Part shown: in pieces, positions 24,328-36,326 of the stretch | How the letters are laid out: the number at the start of each line of letters is the position of its first letter | How positions within the stretch are numbered: the stretch's first letter is position 1 | Assembly: GCF_020215645.1 (NCBI RefSeq) | Contig: NZ_CP084058.1 | Location: 2,294,001 to 2,358,000 of the forward strand | Length of the DNA stretch: 64,000 bases | DNA from: Nonomuraea gerenzanensis | Lineage (GTDB): Bacteria > Actinomycetota > Actinomycetes > Streptosporangiales > Streptosporangiaceae | Reading direction: 5' to 3' | Notes under the pieces: generated by a model | The model's database searches: none | Seen by the model: the letters and a program-made list of their open reading frames with translations, nothing else | What the model was told of the DNA's origin: nothing | Made by a program: the position numbers and the translations under genes

Positions 24328-24345
24328 ACCAAGCATTTGCTTGTT
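24328..24345. promoter_or_regulatory. TetR-type operator in front of the acyl-CoA dehydrogenase gene
   Basis: ACCAAGCATTTGCTTGTT, an 18-bp palindrome with one arm mismatch, matches the site at 22818-22835 in length, centre and arm sequence. It touches the acyl-CoA dehydrogenase start, so a bound repressor would block initiation. The shared site links this gene to the LLM operon. Confidence 0.68.
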
Positions 24346-24449
24346 TTAGAACAGATATGACCGAAATTTGCCTTTTTTGGATGGTCACATAATGTGGATG
24401 TGGTCATCCCCAGGCCATTCCGGGGGAGGGGTTGACCAGGGAAATGGAC

Positions 24450-25121
24450 ATGAACAACACCACCATCGACTACGCCGACTTCGCCGAATACGACCGGCGG
24501 CAGCGCGCCATCGAGCGCCATTTGGTGACGGCCTTCCTAGGAGGACTGGCCGTCGGCTTGATCGGCATGCTCATTTCCGGAAACGGCCCCGGCTGGCTCG
24601 GCCAGATCTACGACCCCTACGCCTATCTCGCCCTGTCGCTGATCGTCGGCGCGACCGCCTCCGGGTTCGGCTGGGCGCTGGTGACGACGTTCCTGGCGGC
24701 GGTGTCCACCCTGGTCGCCGCGATGGGCGCGGGCGCGCTGCGCGGCCACGAGGCGTTCGACGTGATCGGCGGCAGCGCCGCCGGGCTCAACTGGACGCTC
24801 GCCCTGCTCGTGGGCCTGGGCCTGCTCGCCTACGCCACCCGCAGGGACGACGGCTGGGGCGACGTGGCGGCGGGCGCGGTCGGCGCGGCGCTGATCGCCG
24901 ACGTGGTGGACCGGGCGACGCCCGGGTTCATCGACAGCGAGCAGACGTTCTGGCCTGGGCCCGCGATGGCGGTCGGGTTGGCGTCCGTGGCGCTGGTGCT
25001 CGGGCTGCGCAGGAGCGCGCGCGGGCGGGTGCGGGCGCTGGCGATGTCGGCGGTGTTCGCCGGGCTGTTCACGGTCTGCCTGGCGGCCTTCGTCGCGGGC
25101 TGGCTCCCGCCGGCCGCCTGA
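24450..25121 (+). CDS. Multi-spanning membrane protein, unknown function
   Basis: A 223-residue integral membrane protein. A short soluble N-terminus (NNTTIDYADFAEYDRRQRAI) leads to about six hydrophobic segments, including HLVTAFLGGLAVGLIGMLIS, YLALSLIVGATASGFGWALV, TLALLVGLGLLAYA, VAAGAVGAALIADVV, AMAVGLASVALVLGL and AVFAGLFTVCLAAFVAGWL. No catalytic or transport motif was recognised. The start is uncertain among TTG 24432, ATG 24444 and ATG 24450; the AGGG at 24438-24441 suits 24450. It is a single gene divergent from the acyl-CoA dehydrogenase, and a 37-bp tandem repeat follows its stop. Confidence 0.72.
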   Translation: MNNTTIDYADFAEYDRRQRAIERHLVTAFLGGLAVGLIGMLISGNGPGWLGQIYDPYAYLALSLIVGATASGFGWALVTTFLAAVSTLVAAMGAGALRGHEAFDVIGGSAAGLNWTLALLVGLGLLAYATRRDDGWGDVAAGAVGAALIADVVDRATPGFIDSEQTFWPGPAMAVGLASVALVLGLRRSARGRVRALAMSAVFAGLFTVCLAAFVAGWLPPAA

Positions 25122-25194
25122 GCCCGCCCGATACGCCCGGCCGCGGCGCTCCTGCCGAGCCCGCCCGGATAAGCCCGAGCGCGGCGCTCCCCCG
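25121..25194 (+). repeat. 37-bp imperfect tandem repeat after the membrane-protein stop
   Basis: Two units (25121-25157 and 25158-25194) share AGCCCGCCCG, a middle GCCCG element and GCGGCGCTCC. The first unit begins at the last base of the upstream stop codon. The region lies between that gene and the proS promoter zone. Confidence 0.7.
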
Positions 25195-25204
25195 ACTCGA
25201 TAGC

Positions 25205-25240
25205 CTGTAGACCTCTGCAGCCCTCTGTAGTCCGCTGCAG
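25205..25240. promoter_or_regulatory. Four helically phased CTGYAG hexamers before proS
   Basis: CTGTAG, CTGCAG, CTGTAG and CTGCAG start at 25205, 25215, 25225 and 25235, exactly one DNA turn apart, ending 34 bp before the proS start. CTGCAG is itself a palindrome. This regular array on one face of the helix could bind a protein cooperatively or form a structured leader; no known regulator can be named. Confidence 0.5.
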
Positions 25241-25274
25241 TCCGCCACATTCCGGGTTCGAGCAAGGAGTAGCC

Positions 25275-27020
25275 GTGTTGCTGCGCATGTCGTCGTTGTT
25301 TCTTCGCACCCTGCGGGACGACCCGGCAGACGCGGAAGTGCCGAGCCACAAGCTCCTCGTCCGCGCCGGCTACGTCCGCCGCGTCGCACCCGGGATCTAC
25401 TCCTGGCTCCCCCTCGGCAAAATGGTCCTGGAGAACATCGCGAAGATCGTACGCGAGGAGATGAACCGCATGGGCGGCCAGGAAGTGCTCTTCCCCGCCC
25501 TGCTGCCCCGCGAATACTACGAGGCGACCGGCCGCTGGACCGAATACGGCGACACTCTCTTCCGCCTCCAGGACCGCAAGGGCGCCGACTATCTCCTCGG
25601 TCCCACGCACGAGGAGCTCTTCACCGACATGGTCAAGAGCGAATACTCCTCCTACAAGGACTATCCGGTCACGCTCTACCAGATCCAGACCAAATACCGC
25701 GACGAAGCCAGGCCCAGGGCCGGCATCCTGCGAGGCCGCGAGTTCCTGATGAAGGACTCCTACTCCTTCGACCTCGACGACGACGGCCTCAAGCGCTCCT
25801 ACGAGCAGCACCGCGAGACCTACATCCGCACCTTCGACCGGCTCGGCATCAAGTACAAGATCGTGTTCGCGACGTCAGGCGCGATGGGCGGGTCGGCCTC
25901 GGAGGAGTTCCTGGCGCCCACGCCCACCGGCGAGGACACGTTCGTGGCCTGCCACTCCTGCGGCTACGCCGCCAACGCCGAGGCAGTCGTCACGCCCGCC
26001 CCCGCCGCGCGCGCCTTCGACGACCTGCCCGCGCTGCAGGTGCTGGACACCCCCGACACCCCGACCATCGAGACGCTGGTGTCGTACGTCAACGAGCACC
26101 ACGGCCTTTCCGTCACCGCCGCCGACACGCTGAAGAACGTCGTCGTCAAGGTCACCACGCCCGGCTCCGACAAGGTCGAGACGCTGATCGTCGGCGTGCC
26201 CGGCGACCGCGAGGTGGACTTCAAGCGCCTGGAGGCGTCGCTGGCGCCCGGCGAGCCCGCCATCTTCGAGGCCGCCGACTTCGCCAAGCACCCCGGCCTC
26301 GTGCGCGGCTACATCGGCCCGCAGATCCTGCGCGAGCTCGGCATCCGCTACCTCGTCGACCCCCGCGTCGTCACCGGCACGTCCTGGGTGACGGGCGCCA
26401 ACGAGCCCGGCAAGCACGCCGCCAACGTGGTCGCGGGCCGCGACTTCGTCCCCGACGGCACCATCGAGGCCGCCGAGGTGCGCGCCGGCGACCCCTGCCC
26501 CCGCTGCGGCGCCGAGCTGTCCATCGACCGCGGCATCGAGATCGGCCACATCTTCCAGCTCGGCCGAAAGTACGCCGACGCCGCCGGCCTCGACGCCCTC
26601 GGCCCCGACGGCAAGCCCATCCGCGTCACCATGGGCTCCTACGGCATCGGCGTGTCCCGCGCGGTCGCCGTCATCGCCGAGCAGGCCTACGACGAGCTGG
26701 GCTTGGTGTGGCCGCGCGAGGTCGCGCCCGCCGACGTGCACATCGTCGGCACCGGCAAGGAGAACCAGGTGGAGGCCGCCCTGGAGCTGGGCGCCGAGCT
26801 GGAGTCGCGCGGGCTGCGGGTCCTGGTGGACGACCGGCCGCAGGTCTCGCCCGGCGTGAAGTTCAAGGACGCCGAGCTGCTCGGGCTGCCGACGATCGTG
26901 GTCGTCGGGCGCGGGCTGTCGCAGGGGGTCGTGGAGCTGCGTGACCGCGTCTCCGGCGAGAAGACGGAGATCCCCCTCGCCGAGGCCGCCGACCGCATCA
27001 TGACCGCCGTCGGCGCCTGA
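25275..27020 (+). CDS. proS: Prolyl-tRNA synthetase (bacterial type)
   Basis: A 581-residue class II aminoacyl-tRNA synthetase that charges tRNA-Pro. The N-terminus ([20 protein letters not shown]) and [20 protein letters not shown] are typical; class II motif 2 is [20 protein letters not shown], with motif 3 in [16 protein letters not shown]. Between motifs 2 and 3 (about residues 225-400) lies the INS editing insertion with [12 protein letters not shown] and [11 protein letters not shown], expected to clear Ala-tRNA-Pro. The C-terminal anticodon-binding domain ends the protein ([20 protein letters not shown]). GTG 25275 has AAGGAG 5 bp upstream. The phased hexamers at 25205-25240 precede it. 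Confidence 0.97.
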   Translation: MLLRMSSLFLRTLRDDPADAEVPSHKLLVRAGYVRRVAPGIYSWLPLGKMVLENIAKIVREEMNRMGGQEVLFPALLPREYYEATGRWTEYGDTLFRLQDRKGADYLLGPTHEELFTDMVKSEYSSYKDYPVTLYQIQTKYRDEARPRAGILRGREFLMKDSYSFDLDDDGLKRSYEQHRETYIRTFDRLGIKYKIVFATSGAMGGSASEEFLAPTPTGEDTFVACHSCGYAANAEAVVTPAPAARAFDDLPALQVLDTPDTPTIETLVSYVNEHHGLSVTAADTLKNVVVKVTTPGSDKVETLIVGVPGDREVDFKRLEASLAPGEPAIFEAADFAKHPGLVRGYIGPQILRELGIRYLVDPRVVTGTSWVTGANEPGKHAANVVAGRDFVPDGTIEAAEVRAGDPCPRCGAELSIDRGIEIGHIFQLGRKYADAAGLDALGPDGKPIRVTMGSYGIGVSRAVAVIAEQAYDELGLVWPREVAPADVHIVGTGKENQVEAALELGAELESRGLRVLVDDRPQVSPGVKFKDAELLGLPTIVVVGRGLSQGVVELRDRVSGEKTEIPLAEAADRIMTAVGA

Positions 27021-27027
27021 CCGTCCC

Positions 27028-27053
27028 GGAGCCCCTCCCCTCCGGGGGGCTCC
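27028..27053 (+). terminator. Probable proS terminator
   Basis: An 8-bp stem, GGAGCCCC with GGGGCTCC, around a 10-base GC-rich loop starts 8 bp after the proS stop. No T-run follows. The remaining 135 bp before the next stop (27054-27188) are GC-rich and show no gene. Confidence 0.55.
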
Positions 27054-27188
27054 GCCTTGCGCCGCCCGCCTTGCGCCGAACGGCTCAGCTCCTCGGCTTT
27101 CCGGACGAAGTGCCGTGCGGCTCCGCGTCGGCCTTCTCGGAGGAAGCGCCGTGGGGCTTCGCGGAGGCTGGGGCCGGCGCTGGGGGGC

Positions 27189-27659
27189 TCAGCCGCCGGC
27201 CTGGCCGGGTGACGCCGAAGCCGGTGGGGAAGGCGCGGCGACGGGCATGCCGGGGAACGCCGCCGGCGGATCCGCCTTGAAGGCGTACGACCGCGTCACG
27301 GCCTCCTGCATGGCCAGCGCCGCGTGCTCCCGCAGCTTCGCGTCACCCGCCGACACCAGCTCCAGGTAGGCCGCCGCCACCCCGCTCTCCAGATGCACCG
27401 CCAGCTTGACGGCCAGCGCGGCGTCGGAGGGAAAGAACGGCAGCGCGTAGGAGGCGTCGGGCTCGGCAGGGCGCCCGCCCCGCGTCGTGATGAGCGTGCG
27501 CAGCCGATCGCGCTGCGCCCGGTGCGAGTCGTAGGCAGCGCTCATCCGCCGCCGCACGCCCCCCGACGTGCGCGCCGCCAGCAGCCCGTACGCGAACAGC
27601 GCCGCGTGCTCGGCGGCCAGGGCCTTGCGTAGCTTCTCCAGGTCGTCGGCAGAGCTCAC
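27189..27659 (-). CDS. Ferritin-like protein (DUF4439 type)
   Basis: A 156-residue helical protein of the DUF4439 ferritin-like family. The first helix (LAAEHAALFAYGLLAART) carries the Glu-His pair typical of the fold, and later helices contain YDSHRAQRDRL and LESGVAAAYLELVS. The C-terminal 25 residues are a Pro/Ala/Ser tail. Metal binding is plausible but not proven. It begins with GTG, 7 bp after the stop of the lipoprotein gene, so the two form an operon; both have the same Glu/His-rich helical style, suggesting a membrane-tethered and a cytosolic partner. The biological role is unknown. Confidence 0.75.
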   Translation of the reverse strand: MSSADDLEKLRKALAAEHAALFAYGLLAARTSGGVRRRMSAAYDSHRAQRDRLRTLITTRGGRPAEPDASYALPFFPSDAALAVKLAVHLESGVAAAYLELVSAGDAKLREHAALAMQEAVTRSYAFKADPPAAFPGMPVAAPSPPASASPGQAGG

Positions 27660-27666
27660 CAGGGCC

Positions 27667-28164
27667 TCACAAGGAGCTGGGTAGGGCGATGGCGTGGGCG
27701 GCCTCGCAGGCCCCGATGCTGGCGATGAGCTGCGCCACCCCGGGCGAGACCCCGCCGAGCTGCCGCGGCCGCTGGGCCGCGGCCTTGCGCTCCAGCCCCC
27801 GCAACCGGGACAACGACACCTTGCCCGCCGAGGCGGTGACCGACGGGGAGGACGAAGCCGGGGGCGAGGCGGAGGCGGAGGCGGGCACGTACTTGCGCAG
27901 CTCGTTCAGATGGGCCTGGTGGCGGTCGCGGAACGGCGCCAGCTTCTCGGCCCCGTCGCTGATCAGCGACGCGTAGAGCGCGATCGTGCGTTCCTTCTCC
28001 GCGATGAGCCCCTTCAGCAGGACCGTCTCGGGCGAGTCGGAAGGCGGAGCGGCGGGTGGCTCAGGCGGGCCGGAGGCGCTGCAGGCCGACAGAGCGGCCG
28101 CCCCGCCCGCCAGCAAGGCCCCGCCTGCCAGCAAGGTCCGGCGGGAGAGCTGACGCACGCGCAC
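27667..28164 (-). CDS. Tat-type lipoprotein with ferritin-like helices
   Basis: A 165-residue exported protein. The signal has a twin-arginine SRRTLLAGG motif, a hydrophobic stretch and the lipobox LSAC, so the mature protein is anchored to the outer face of the membrane through a cysteine. The mature part starts with a Pro/Ser-rich linker and continues with helices such as LIAEKERTIALYASLISDGAEKL cut into ERTIALYASL and FRDRHQAHLNELRKYV, with His and Glu residues spaced as in ferritin-like bundles. The start is GTG 28164, about 10 bp after GGAGG; longer in-frame starts add an unlikely 44 residues. First gene of the pair with the DUF4439 gene, divergent from rimP. Confidence 0.72.
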   Translation of the reverse strand: MRVRQLSRRTLLAGGALLAGGAAALSACSASGPPEPPAAPPSDSPETVLLKGLIAEKERTIALYASLISDGAEKLAPFRDRHQAHLNELRKYVPASASASPPASSSPSVTASAGKVSLSRLRGLERKAAAQRPRQLGGVSPGVAQLIASIGACEAAHAIALPSSL

Positions 28165-28398
28165 GGACTCGAAACCTCCAGGTGTCACCGGCCTCGTTGG
28201 GGCCTCGGTAGCATCGTACGGCCAGTGCCCGGGATCGCCGTCCGGCGACGCTCCGCCATTCGACCGTGACGAGTGGCGCTCTCTCCGTGCCCTCATACGG
28301 ATAGGGTGTCAACTGTCGTCGCTGGCTGAGCGGCCAGACGGCGGGAGAGCCAGAGGCGAGGTCCGCCCGGCTGAGACATGACAATAGGGGAGGTCGAT

Positions 28399-28884
28399 AT
28401 GGGCAGCGCATCACCCCGCGACCACCTGATGAAGCTCCTGGAGCCCGTGGTCAGCGCGGAGGGCCTCGACCTGGAGGACATCACGGTCACCCAGGCGGGC
28501 AAGAGACGCCTGTTGCGCGTGATCGTGGATCGTGACGGCGGTGTGAGCCTCGACGACGTGGCCGACGTGAGCCAGGCCGTCTCCACGGCGCTCGACGACG
28601 ACGACGCGATGGGCCAGGCGGCTTACACGCTGGAGGTGTCCTCGCCGGGCGTCGATCGCCCGCTCACCGAGCCGCGCCACTGGCGGCGTGCCGCCAAGCG
28701 GCTGGTGAAGGCGGAGCTGAAGGACGGATCCGTGGTAGAGGGTCGCATCATGGCCGCCGACGAGAGCGGCGTCGATCTCGACGTCTCCGGCGCGCCGCAC
28801 AGGCTTGGTTACGAGAACCTGACCCGCGGACGGGTGCAGGTGGAATTCCGCCGGTTCGACGACGTCGACGGCGACGAAGGCTAA
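28399..28884 (+). CDS. rimP: Ribosome maturation factor RimP
   Basis: A 161-residue RimP, which binds the 30S precursor and helps S12/S19 assembly in the head domain. Evidence: [42 protein letters not shown] cut at VIVDRDGG, the [18 protein letters not shown] signature and the C-terminal SH3-like strand [20 protein letters not shown] 28399 has a GGGGAGG site 5 bp upstream and is preferred over ATG 28378. It opens the transcription/translation operon that continues with nusA 13 bp downstream. The 235 bp upstream, to the divergent lipoprotein gene, should hold the operon promoter. Confidence 0.95.
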   Translation: MGSASPRDHLMKLLEPVVSAEGLDLEDITVTQAGKRRLLRVIVDRDGGVSLDDVADVSQAVSTALDDDDAMGQAAYTLEVSSPGVDRPLTEPRHWRRAAKRLVKAELKDGSVVEGRIMAADESGVDLDVSGAPHRLGYENLTRGRVQVEFRRFDDVDGDEG

Positions 28885-28897
28885 GGGGGGAGCCGTC

Positions 28898-29902
28898 GTG
28901 GACATCGACATGAGCGTCCTGCGCAGCCTGGAGCGGGAGAAGGACATCTCCTTCGACCTGGTCGTCAAGGCGATCGAGGACGCGCTGCTGATCGCGTACT
29001 TCCGCACCGACGGCGCCGCCTCCAAGGCGCGGGCGGAGCTCGACCGCGGCAGCGGTCACGTCACGATCTGGGCGGCCGAGCTGGACGAGGAGGGCGAGGT
29101 CGTCAGGGAGTTCGACGACACGCCCAGCAACTTCAGCAGGATCGCCGCGACCACCGCCAAGCAGGTCATCCTACAGCAGCTGCGCGACGCCGAGGACGAG
29201 ATCAACTTCGGTGAGTTCGCCAGCCGCGAGGGCGAGCTGGTCTCCGGCGTGATCCAGCAGGGCAAGGACCCGCGCGTGGTGCTGGTCGACCTCGGCAAGA
29301 TCGAGGCCGTGCTGCCGCACGCCGAGCAGGTGCCCGGCGAGGAGTACGTGCACGGCGAGCGCATCCGCGCCTACGTCGTGCAGGTGAAGAAGGGCCACAA
29401 GGGCCCCTCGGTCACCCTGTCGCGCACGCATCCCGGGCTGGTCAAGAAGCTGTTCGCGCTGGAGGTGCCGGAGATCGCCGACGGCACCGTGGAGATCGCG
29501 GCGGTGGCCCGCGAGGCCGGCCACCGCACGAAGATCGCCGTCAGGTCGCGCAAGCCCGGCGTCAACGCCAAGGGCGCCTGCATCGGCCCGATGGGCTCGC
29601 GGGTCCGCAACGTGATGACCGAGCTGCACGGCGAGAAGATCGACATCATCGACTGGTCGGAGGACCCGGGCGAGTTCGTGGGGAATGCCCTGTCGCCCGC
29701 GCGCGTTTCCCACGTCGAGGTTCTCGATCTCGAAGGTCGTGTCGCACGGGTGACGGTGCCCGACTACCAGCTCTCGCTGGCCATCGGCAAAGAGGGACAG
29801 AACGCCCGGCTAGCCGCGAGACTCACAGGATGGCGGATCGACATCCGGCCCGATACACAAGCCGAGGACGCCGCCGGTTCCGTAGATGCGTCAACACGGT
29901 AA
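28898..29902 (+). CDS. nusA: Transcription elongation/termination factor NusA
   Basis: A 334-residue NusA that binds RNA polymerase and nascent RNA, controlling pausing, termination and rRNA antitermination. Domains: N-terminal RNAP-binding part (1-125), S1 domain (about 130-200, with [17 protein letters not shown] and [18 protein letters not shown]), then two KH domains, the first with [14 protein letters not shown] and the second with [18 protein letters not shown]. It lacks the acidic C-terminal repeats of proteobacteria, as usual here. The GTG start follows AAGGGGGGAG. The rnpM gene begins within its last 17 bp. Confidence 0.97.
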   Translation: MDIDMSVLRSLEREKDISFDLVVKAIEDALLIAYFRTDGAASKARAELDRGSGHVTIWAAELDEEGEVVREFDDTPSNFSRIAATTAKQVILQQLRDAEDEINFGEFASREGELVSGVIQQGKDPRVVLVDLGKIEAVLPHAEQVPGEEYVHGERIRAYVVQVKKGHKGPSVTLSRTHPGLVKKLFALEVPEIADGTVEIAAVAREAGHRTKIAVRSRKPGVNAKGACIGPMGSRVRNVMTELHGEKIDIIDWSEDPGEFVGNALSPARVSHVEVLDLEGRVARVTVPDYQLSLAIGKEGQNARLAARLTGWRIDIRPDTQAEDAAGSVDASTR

Positions 29903-30197
29903 GCTGGAATATGGTGGCCGAGCGGTCCCGCAGCGCACCTGTGTGGGCTGCAGGGCTCGCGAGGCTAAGTCCGAGCTGCTCCGTCTGGTGCGGGTCGAGG
30001 GCCAAGTGGTCCCTGACCTGCGCGGACGGCTCCCGGGGCGAGGTGCATCGCTGCACCCGTCCGTGAGCTGTCTGGAGCTTGCCGAGCGGCGCCGAGCGTT
30101 CCCGCGCGCGTTCCGCGTGCCGGGGCCGCTTGACAGCTCGCCCGTGCGAGCGCACCTGGAGGGAGACCAAGAAATGTCATGTAGGACGCCGAGTTGA
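29886..30197 (+). CDS. rnpM: YlxR-family RNA-binding protein (RnpM)
   Basis: A 103-residue protein of the YlxR/DUF448 family, reported in Bacillus as an RNase P modulator. The hallmark [20 protein letters not shown] is at residues 14-33, with [14 protein letters not shown] after it, the basic patch that binds RNA. The ATG at 29886 overlaps the end of nusA by 17 bp, a normal arrangement between nusA and infB. The C-terminal 25 residues are not conserved in style. A 112-bp gap follows before infB, without a clear hairpin. Confidence 0.88.
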   Translation: MRQHGKLEYGGRAVPQRTCVGCRAREAKSELLRLVRVEGQVVPDLRGRLPGRGASLHPSVSCLELAERRRAFPRAFRVPGPLDSSPVRAHLEGDQEMSCRTPS

Positions 30198-30309
30198 TGG
30201 GCGGAGTCAGATTGCTATGAGCGCCTGATGAGCACGCGGCGATGAAGACGTCAAGGTAGCGACGGTCCGGACGGCACAGCCAGCCTCCCGGGCCGAGTAA
30301 GGGAGTGCA

Positions 30310-33489
<3,180 letters not shown>

Positions 33490-33499
33490 CGCGCGGCCG

Positions 33500-33528
33500 G
33501 GCGCCCGGCGGGACATCCGCCGGGCGCC
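33500..33528 (+). terminator. Perfect 12-bp hairpin after infB
   Basis: GGCGCCCGGCGG pairs fully with CCGCCGGGCGCC around the loop GACAT, 10 bp after the infB stop. It is a strong partial terminator or mRNA-end stabiliser within the operon, since ylxP and rbfA follow on the same strand. Confidence 0.75.
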
Positions 33529-33606
33529 TCTCGCACGCCCTGGCCTGGTTCCCACCGCAGCAGGCCGGGCGTGCTCACTCACCCAGCCAAGCGGTGGTTG
33601 CCAACG

Positions 33607-33903
33607 ATGTATGTGGGTGCTCTGACCCTGGACATCCTGCTCGGCGACGTTCGATCGCTGAAGCAGAAGCGCTCTGTCGTACGGCCGCTGATCGCCGAGC
33701 TGCAGCGCCGTTATCCCAGCATCGCGGTGGCTGAGACCGGCCATCTCGACCTGCATCGCAGAGCGGAGGTCGGTGTGGCGGTTGTCTCCGCCTCCGCGGG
33801 TAACTGCAAGGAGGTGCTGGACGCCTGCGAACGCATGGTGGCCTTCCGCCCCGAGATCGAGCTGCTGTCGGCCCGGCATCGGCTCTACAACGACGAAGAC
33901 TGA
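33607..33903 (+). CDS. YlxP/DUF503 family protein
   Basis: A 98-residue protein of the DUF503 (YlxP) family, normally encoded between infB and rbfA and thought to act in ribosome or RNA metabolism, with no proven activity. The body MYVGALTLDILLGDVRSLKQ, then KRSVVRPLIAELQRRYPSIAVAE in two parts and VAVVSASAGNCKEVLDACERM, matches the family's ferredoxin-like fold. ATG 33607 is chosen because family members begin with MYVG; an upstream GTG at 33571 would add 12 poorly fitting residues. It lies after the infB hairpin and 54 bp before rbfA. Confidence 0.88.
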   Translation: MYVGALTLDILLGDVRSLKQKRSVVRPLIAELQRRYPSIAVAETGHLDLHRRAEVGVAVVSASAGNCKEVLDACERMVAFRPEIELLSARHRLYNDED

Positions 33904-33957
33904 CTGATGGAAGATTGAACGACTGCACGGCCAGGTCGTGCGTGAGGGGGAGCGAAC

Positions 33958-34416
33958 ATGGTGGATGCCGCACGAGCGCGCAAGCTCGCCGATCGCATCC
34001 AGCAGATCGTCGCCGAGATGCTGGAGCGCCGGATCAAGGATCCGCGTCTGGGCTTCGTCACCGTGACCGACACGCGCGTCACCGCTGACCTGCGCGACGC
34101 GACGGTGTTCTACACGGTGTTCGGCTCCGAGGCCGAGCGGGCCGACAGTGCCGCCGCTCTTGAGAGTGCCAAGGGGATCATCCGCTCCGAGGTCGGCCGC
34201 CAGACCGGGGTGCGCTTCGCTCCGACGCTGACGTTCAAGCACGACCCGCTGCCCGACAACGCGCGCCACCTCGACGACCTGATCAACGCCGCCAGGGCGC
34301 GTGACGCCGAGGTGGCGCGGCAGGCCGAGACCGCCTCCTACGCCGGCGAGCCCGACCCCTACCGCAAGCCTGACGACGAGGAAGACGTCGAGGTGATCAA
34401 GGACGACCAGGCGTGA
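33958..34416 (+). CDS. rbfA: Ribosome-binding factor A
   Basis: A 152-residue RbfA, a KH-fold factor for late 16S rRNA maturation and cold adaptation. Recognised by [20 protein letters not shown], the [21 protein letters not shown] region (in two parts), and [19 protein letters not shown] followed by ARHLDDLIN. The last 35 residues are an acidic tail ([14 protein letters not shown]). The ATG follows GTGAGGGGGAG. Its stop overlaps the next gene's GTG start as GTGA, giving translational coupling to the DHH phosphoesterase. Confidence 0.95.
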   Translation: MVDAARARKLADRIQQIVAEMLERRIKDPRLGFVTVTDTRVTADLRDATVFYTVFGSEAERADSAAALESAKGIIRSEVGRQTGVRFAPTLTFKHDPLPDNARHLDDLINAARARDAEVARQAETASYAGEPDPYRKPDDEEDVEVIKDDQA

Positions 34417-35453
34417 CGCCCGACGTACGCGACAGGACGGACCGCCCGGCGAGCCTGGAGCGGCCCCCCGCCGACGGCTGCCCGATCCCCGAGGCGTCGT
34501 GGGACCGGGCGCTGCGGCTGATCGGTCAGGCCGACGAGGTCGCGCTGGCCTGCCACGTGAATCCCGACGGTGACGCGCTCGGGTCGATGCTGGCCGTGGC
34601 GTTCGTGCTGCGCTCGCTGGGCAAGCGCGTGGTGGCCTCGTTCGGCGACCGGATCTTCGCGGTGCCGAGGCTGCTGCGGTTCCTGCCCGGACAGGAGATG
34701 CTGGTGCCGCCCGAGCAGTATCCGGCGGCGCCCGACTTGATGATCGTCTTCGACTGCTCGACGTTCGAGCGGGTGGGGCTGCTGGGGGCCAACGCCGCCT
34801 CGGCGCGCGAGGTCATCGTGGTGGACCACCACCCGTCCAACACGGGGTTCGGCACGCTCGACCTCATCGACGCGAACGCGGCGGCCACGGCCATGCTGGC
34901 CGAGCAGCTCGTCTACCGGCTCGGCGGGCGGCTCGACCGCGACATCGCCACGTGCCTGTACGCCGGGCTGGTGACCGACACCGGGTCGTTCCGCTACTCC
35001 TCGACCACGCCCGCCGTGCACCAGATGGCGGCCAGGCTGGTGGCGACCGGGCTGCGCACCGACGAGATCGCCCGCGAGCTGTGGGACCGTTCCCCGTTCG
35101 GCTATCTCAAGGTGCTGGCGCACGCGCTGGAGCGGGTGACGCTGGAGGGCGGGCTGGTCTGGACGTACGTGTCCCGGGTCGACCGGGCCGCGTACGGGCT
35201 GCCGTACTCCGAGCTGGAAGGCATCATCGACATCGTGCGCCGCGCCGACGAGGCGGAGGTGGCGGTCGTGCTCAAGGAGGACGACCACGGCGACTGGCAG
35301 GTCTCGACCCGGTCCAAGGGCACCGTGGACGTGGCGGCCGTGTGCGCGGCGCTCGGCGGCGGCGGCCATCACAACGCCGCCGGCTACACCTCGTACGAGA
35401 CGGTGGAGGAGACCATGGCGAAGTTCCGGCGCGAGCTGCGGAGGGTTTCCTAG
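34413..35453 (+). CDS. nrnA: DHH-family oligoribonuclease / pAp phosphatase (NrnA-like)
   Basis: A 346-residue DHH-DHHA1 phosphoesterase that should degrade nanoRNAs and/or 3'-phosphoadenosine 5'-phosphate. Metal-binding motifs: [12 protein letters not shown] (residues about 48-59), IVFDCS, and VDHHPSN, the DHH signature. The C-terminal DHHA1 domain has the [11 protein letters not shown] substrate-binding motif. The position between rbfA and truB is conserved in actinobacteria. A 30-residue polar N-terminal extension ([18 protein letters not shown]) precedes the domain. It ends with TAG immediately before the truB ATG. Confidence 0.92.
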   Translation: MTPDVRDRTDRPASLERPPADGCPIPEASWDRALRLIGQADEVALACHVNPDGDALGSMLAVAFVLRSLGKRVVASFGDRIFAVPRLLRFLPGQEMLVPPEQYPAAPDLMIVFDCSTFERVGLLGANAASAREVIVVDHHPSNTGFGTLDLIDANAAATAMLAEQLVYRLGGRLDRDIATCLYAGLVTDTGSFRYSSTTPAVHQMAARLVATGLRTDEIARELWDRSPFGYLKVLAHALERVTLEGGLVWTYVSRVDRAAYGLPYSELEGIIDIVRRADEAEVAVVLKEDDHGDWQVSTRSKGTVDVAAVCAALGGGGHHNAAGYTSYETVEETMAKFRRELRRVS

Positions 35454-36326
35454 ATGGCCGGGAGCGGTCTGATCATCGTCGACAAGCCGGCCGAGTGGAC
35501 CTCCCATGACGTGGTGGCCAAGATGCGGCGCATCGCGGGCACCCGCAGGGTGGGGCACGCGGGCACGCTCGACCCGATGGCGACGGGCGTGCTGGTGGTC
35601 GGCGTGGAGAAGGCGACCAGGCTGCTGGGGCACCTGACGCTGACCGAGAAGGTGTACGAGACGACGATCCGGCTCGGCGTGAGCACCAACACCGACGACG
35701 CCGAGGGCGAGGTCATCGCCACGGCCTCGGCGGCCGATGTCACCGCGGCCGAGATCCACAAGGGCGTCGCGGCGCTGACCGGCGAGATCATGCAGGTCCC
35801 GCCGCAGGTCAGCGCGATCAAGGTGAACGGTCAGCGGGCCTACAAGAAGGCCCGCGCGGGCGAGGAGGTCGAGCTGGCGGCCAGGCCCGTCACGGTGCGG
35901 CAGTTCGACGTGCTCGACATCAGGGCCGGCGGCGACGTCGTGGACGTGGACGCGGTCGTGACCTGCTCCAGCGGCACCTACATCCGCTCGCTGGCCCGCG
36001 ACCTGGGGGCCGGGCTCGGGGTGGGCGGGCATCTGACGAGCCTGCGGCGTACCAGGGTGGGGCCGTACGATCTGTCGCTGGCCAGGAGCGTCGAGCAGCT
36101 CGCCGAGGAGTGCGTGATCCTGCCGATCGGCGAGGCGGTGGCGGCGGCCTTCCCGCGCCGCGACGTCACGGCGGAGGAGGCCCGCGTCATCGGGCACGGC
36201 GGGCGGCTGCCCTCCGTGGGGCTGGGAAAGGGCCCGATCGGGGTGTTCGGGCCGGAGGGCGAGCTGCTGGCGCTGGTGGAGGAGCAGGGCCGGACGGCCA
36301 GGCCCATCGCCGTCTTCGTCGGTTAG
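35454..36326 (+). CDS. truB: tRNA pseudouridine(55) synthase
   Basis: A 290-residue TruB that makes pseudouridine 55 in the T loop of tRNAs. The catalytic motif RVGHAGTLDPMATGVL places the nucleophile at Asp40. Further signatures are LIIVDKPAEWTSHDVV, QVPPQVSAIKVNGQRAYKKAR cut at SAIKVNG, and CSSGTYIRSLARDLGAGLG. The C-terminal PUA-like part (from about 225) is present. The ATG directly follows the stop of the DHH gene. Its TAG stop overlaps the TAA of the convergent membrane-protein gene. Confidence 0.97.
   Translation: MAGSGLIIVDKPAEWTSHDVVAKMRRIAGTRRVGHAGTLDPMATGVLVVGVEKATRLLGHLTLTEKVYETTIRLGVSTNTDDAEGEVIATASAADVTAAEIHKGVAALTGEIMQVPPQVSAIKVNGQRAYKKARAGEEVELAARPVTVRQFDVLDIRAGGDVVDVDAVVTCSSGTYIRSLARDLGAGLGVGGHLTSLRRTRVGPYDLSLARSVEQLAEECVILPIGEAVAAAFPRRDVTAEEARVIGHGGRLPSVGLGKGPIGVFGPEGELLALVEEQGRTARPIAVFVG

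Noticed and set aside
24327..24521. N-terminal extension of the acyl-CoA dehydrogenase
   Set aside because: The extra residues would read through the operator and divergent promoter, and do not resemble the family.
25122..25274. T-box riboswitch upstream of proS
   Set aside because: No T-box consensus, specifier hairpin or terminator/antiterminator pair could be seen; only phased hexamers and a tandem repeat are present.
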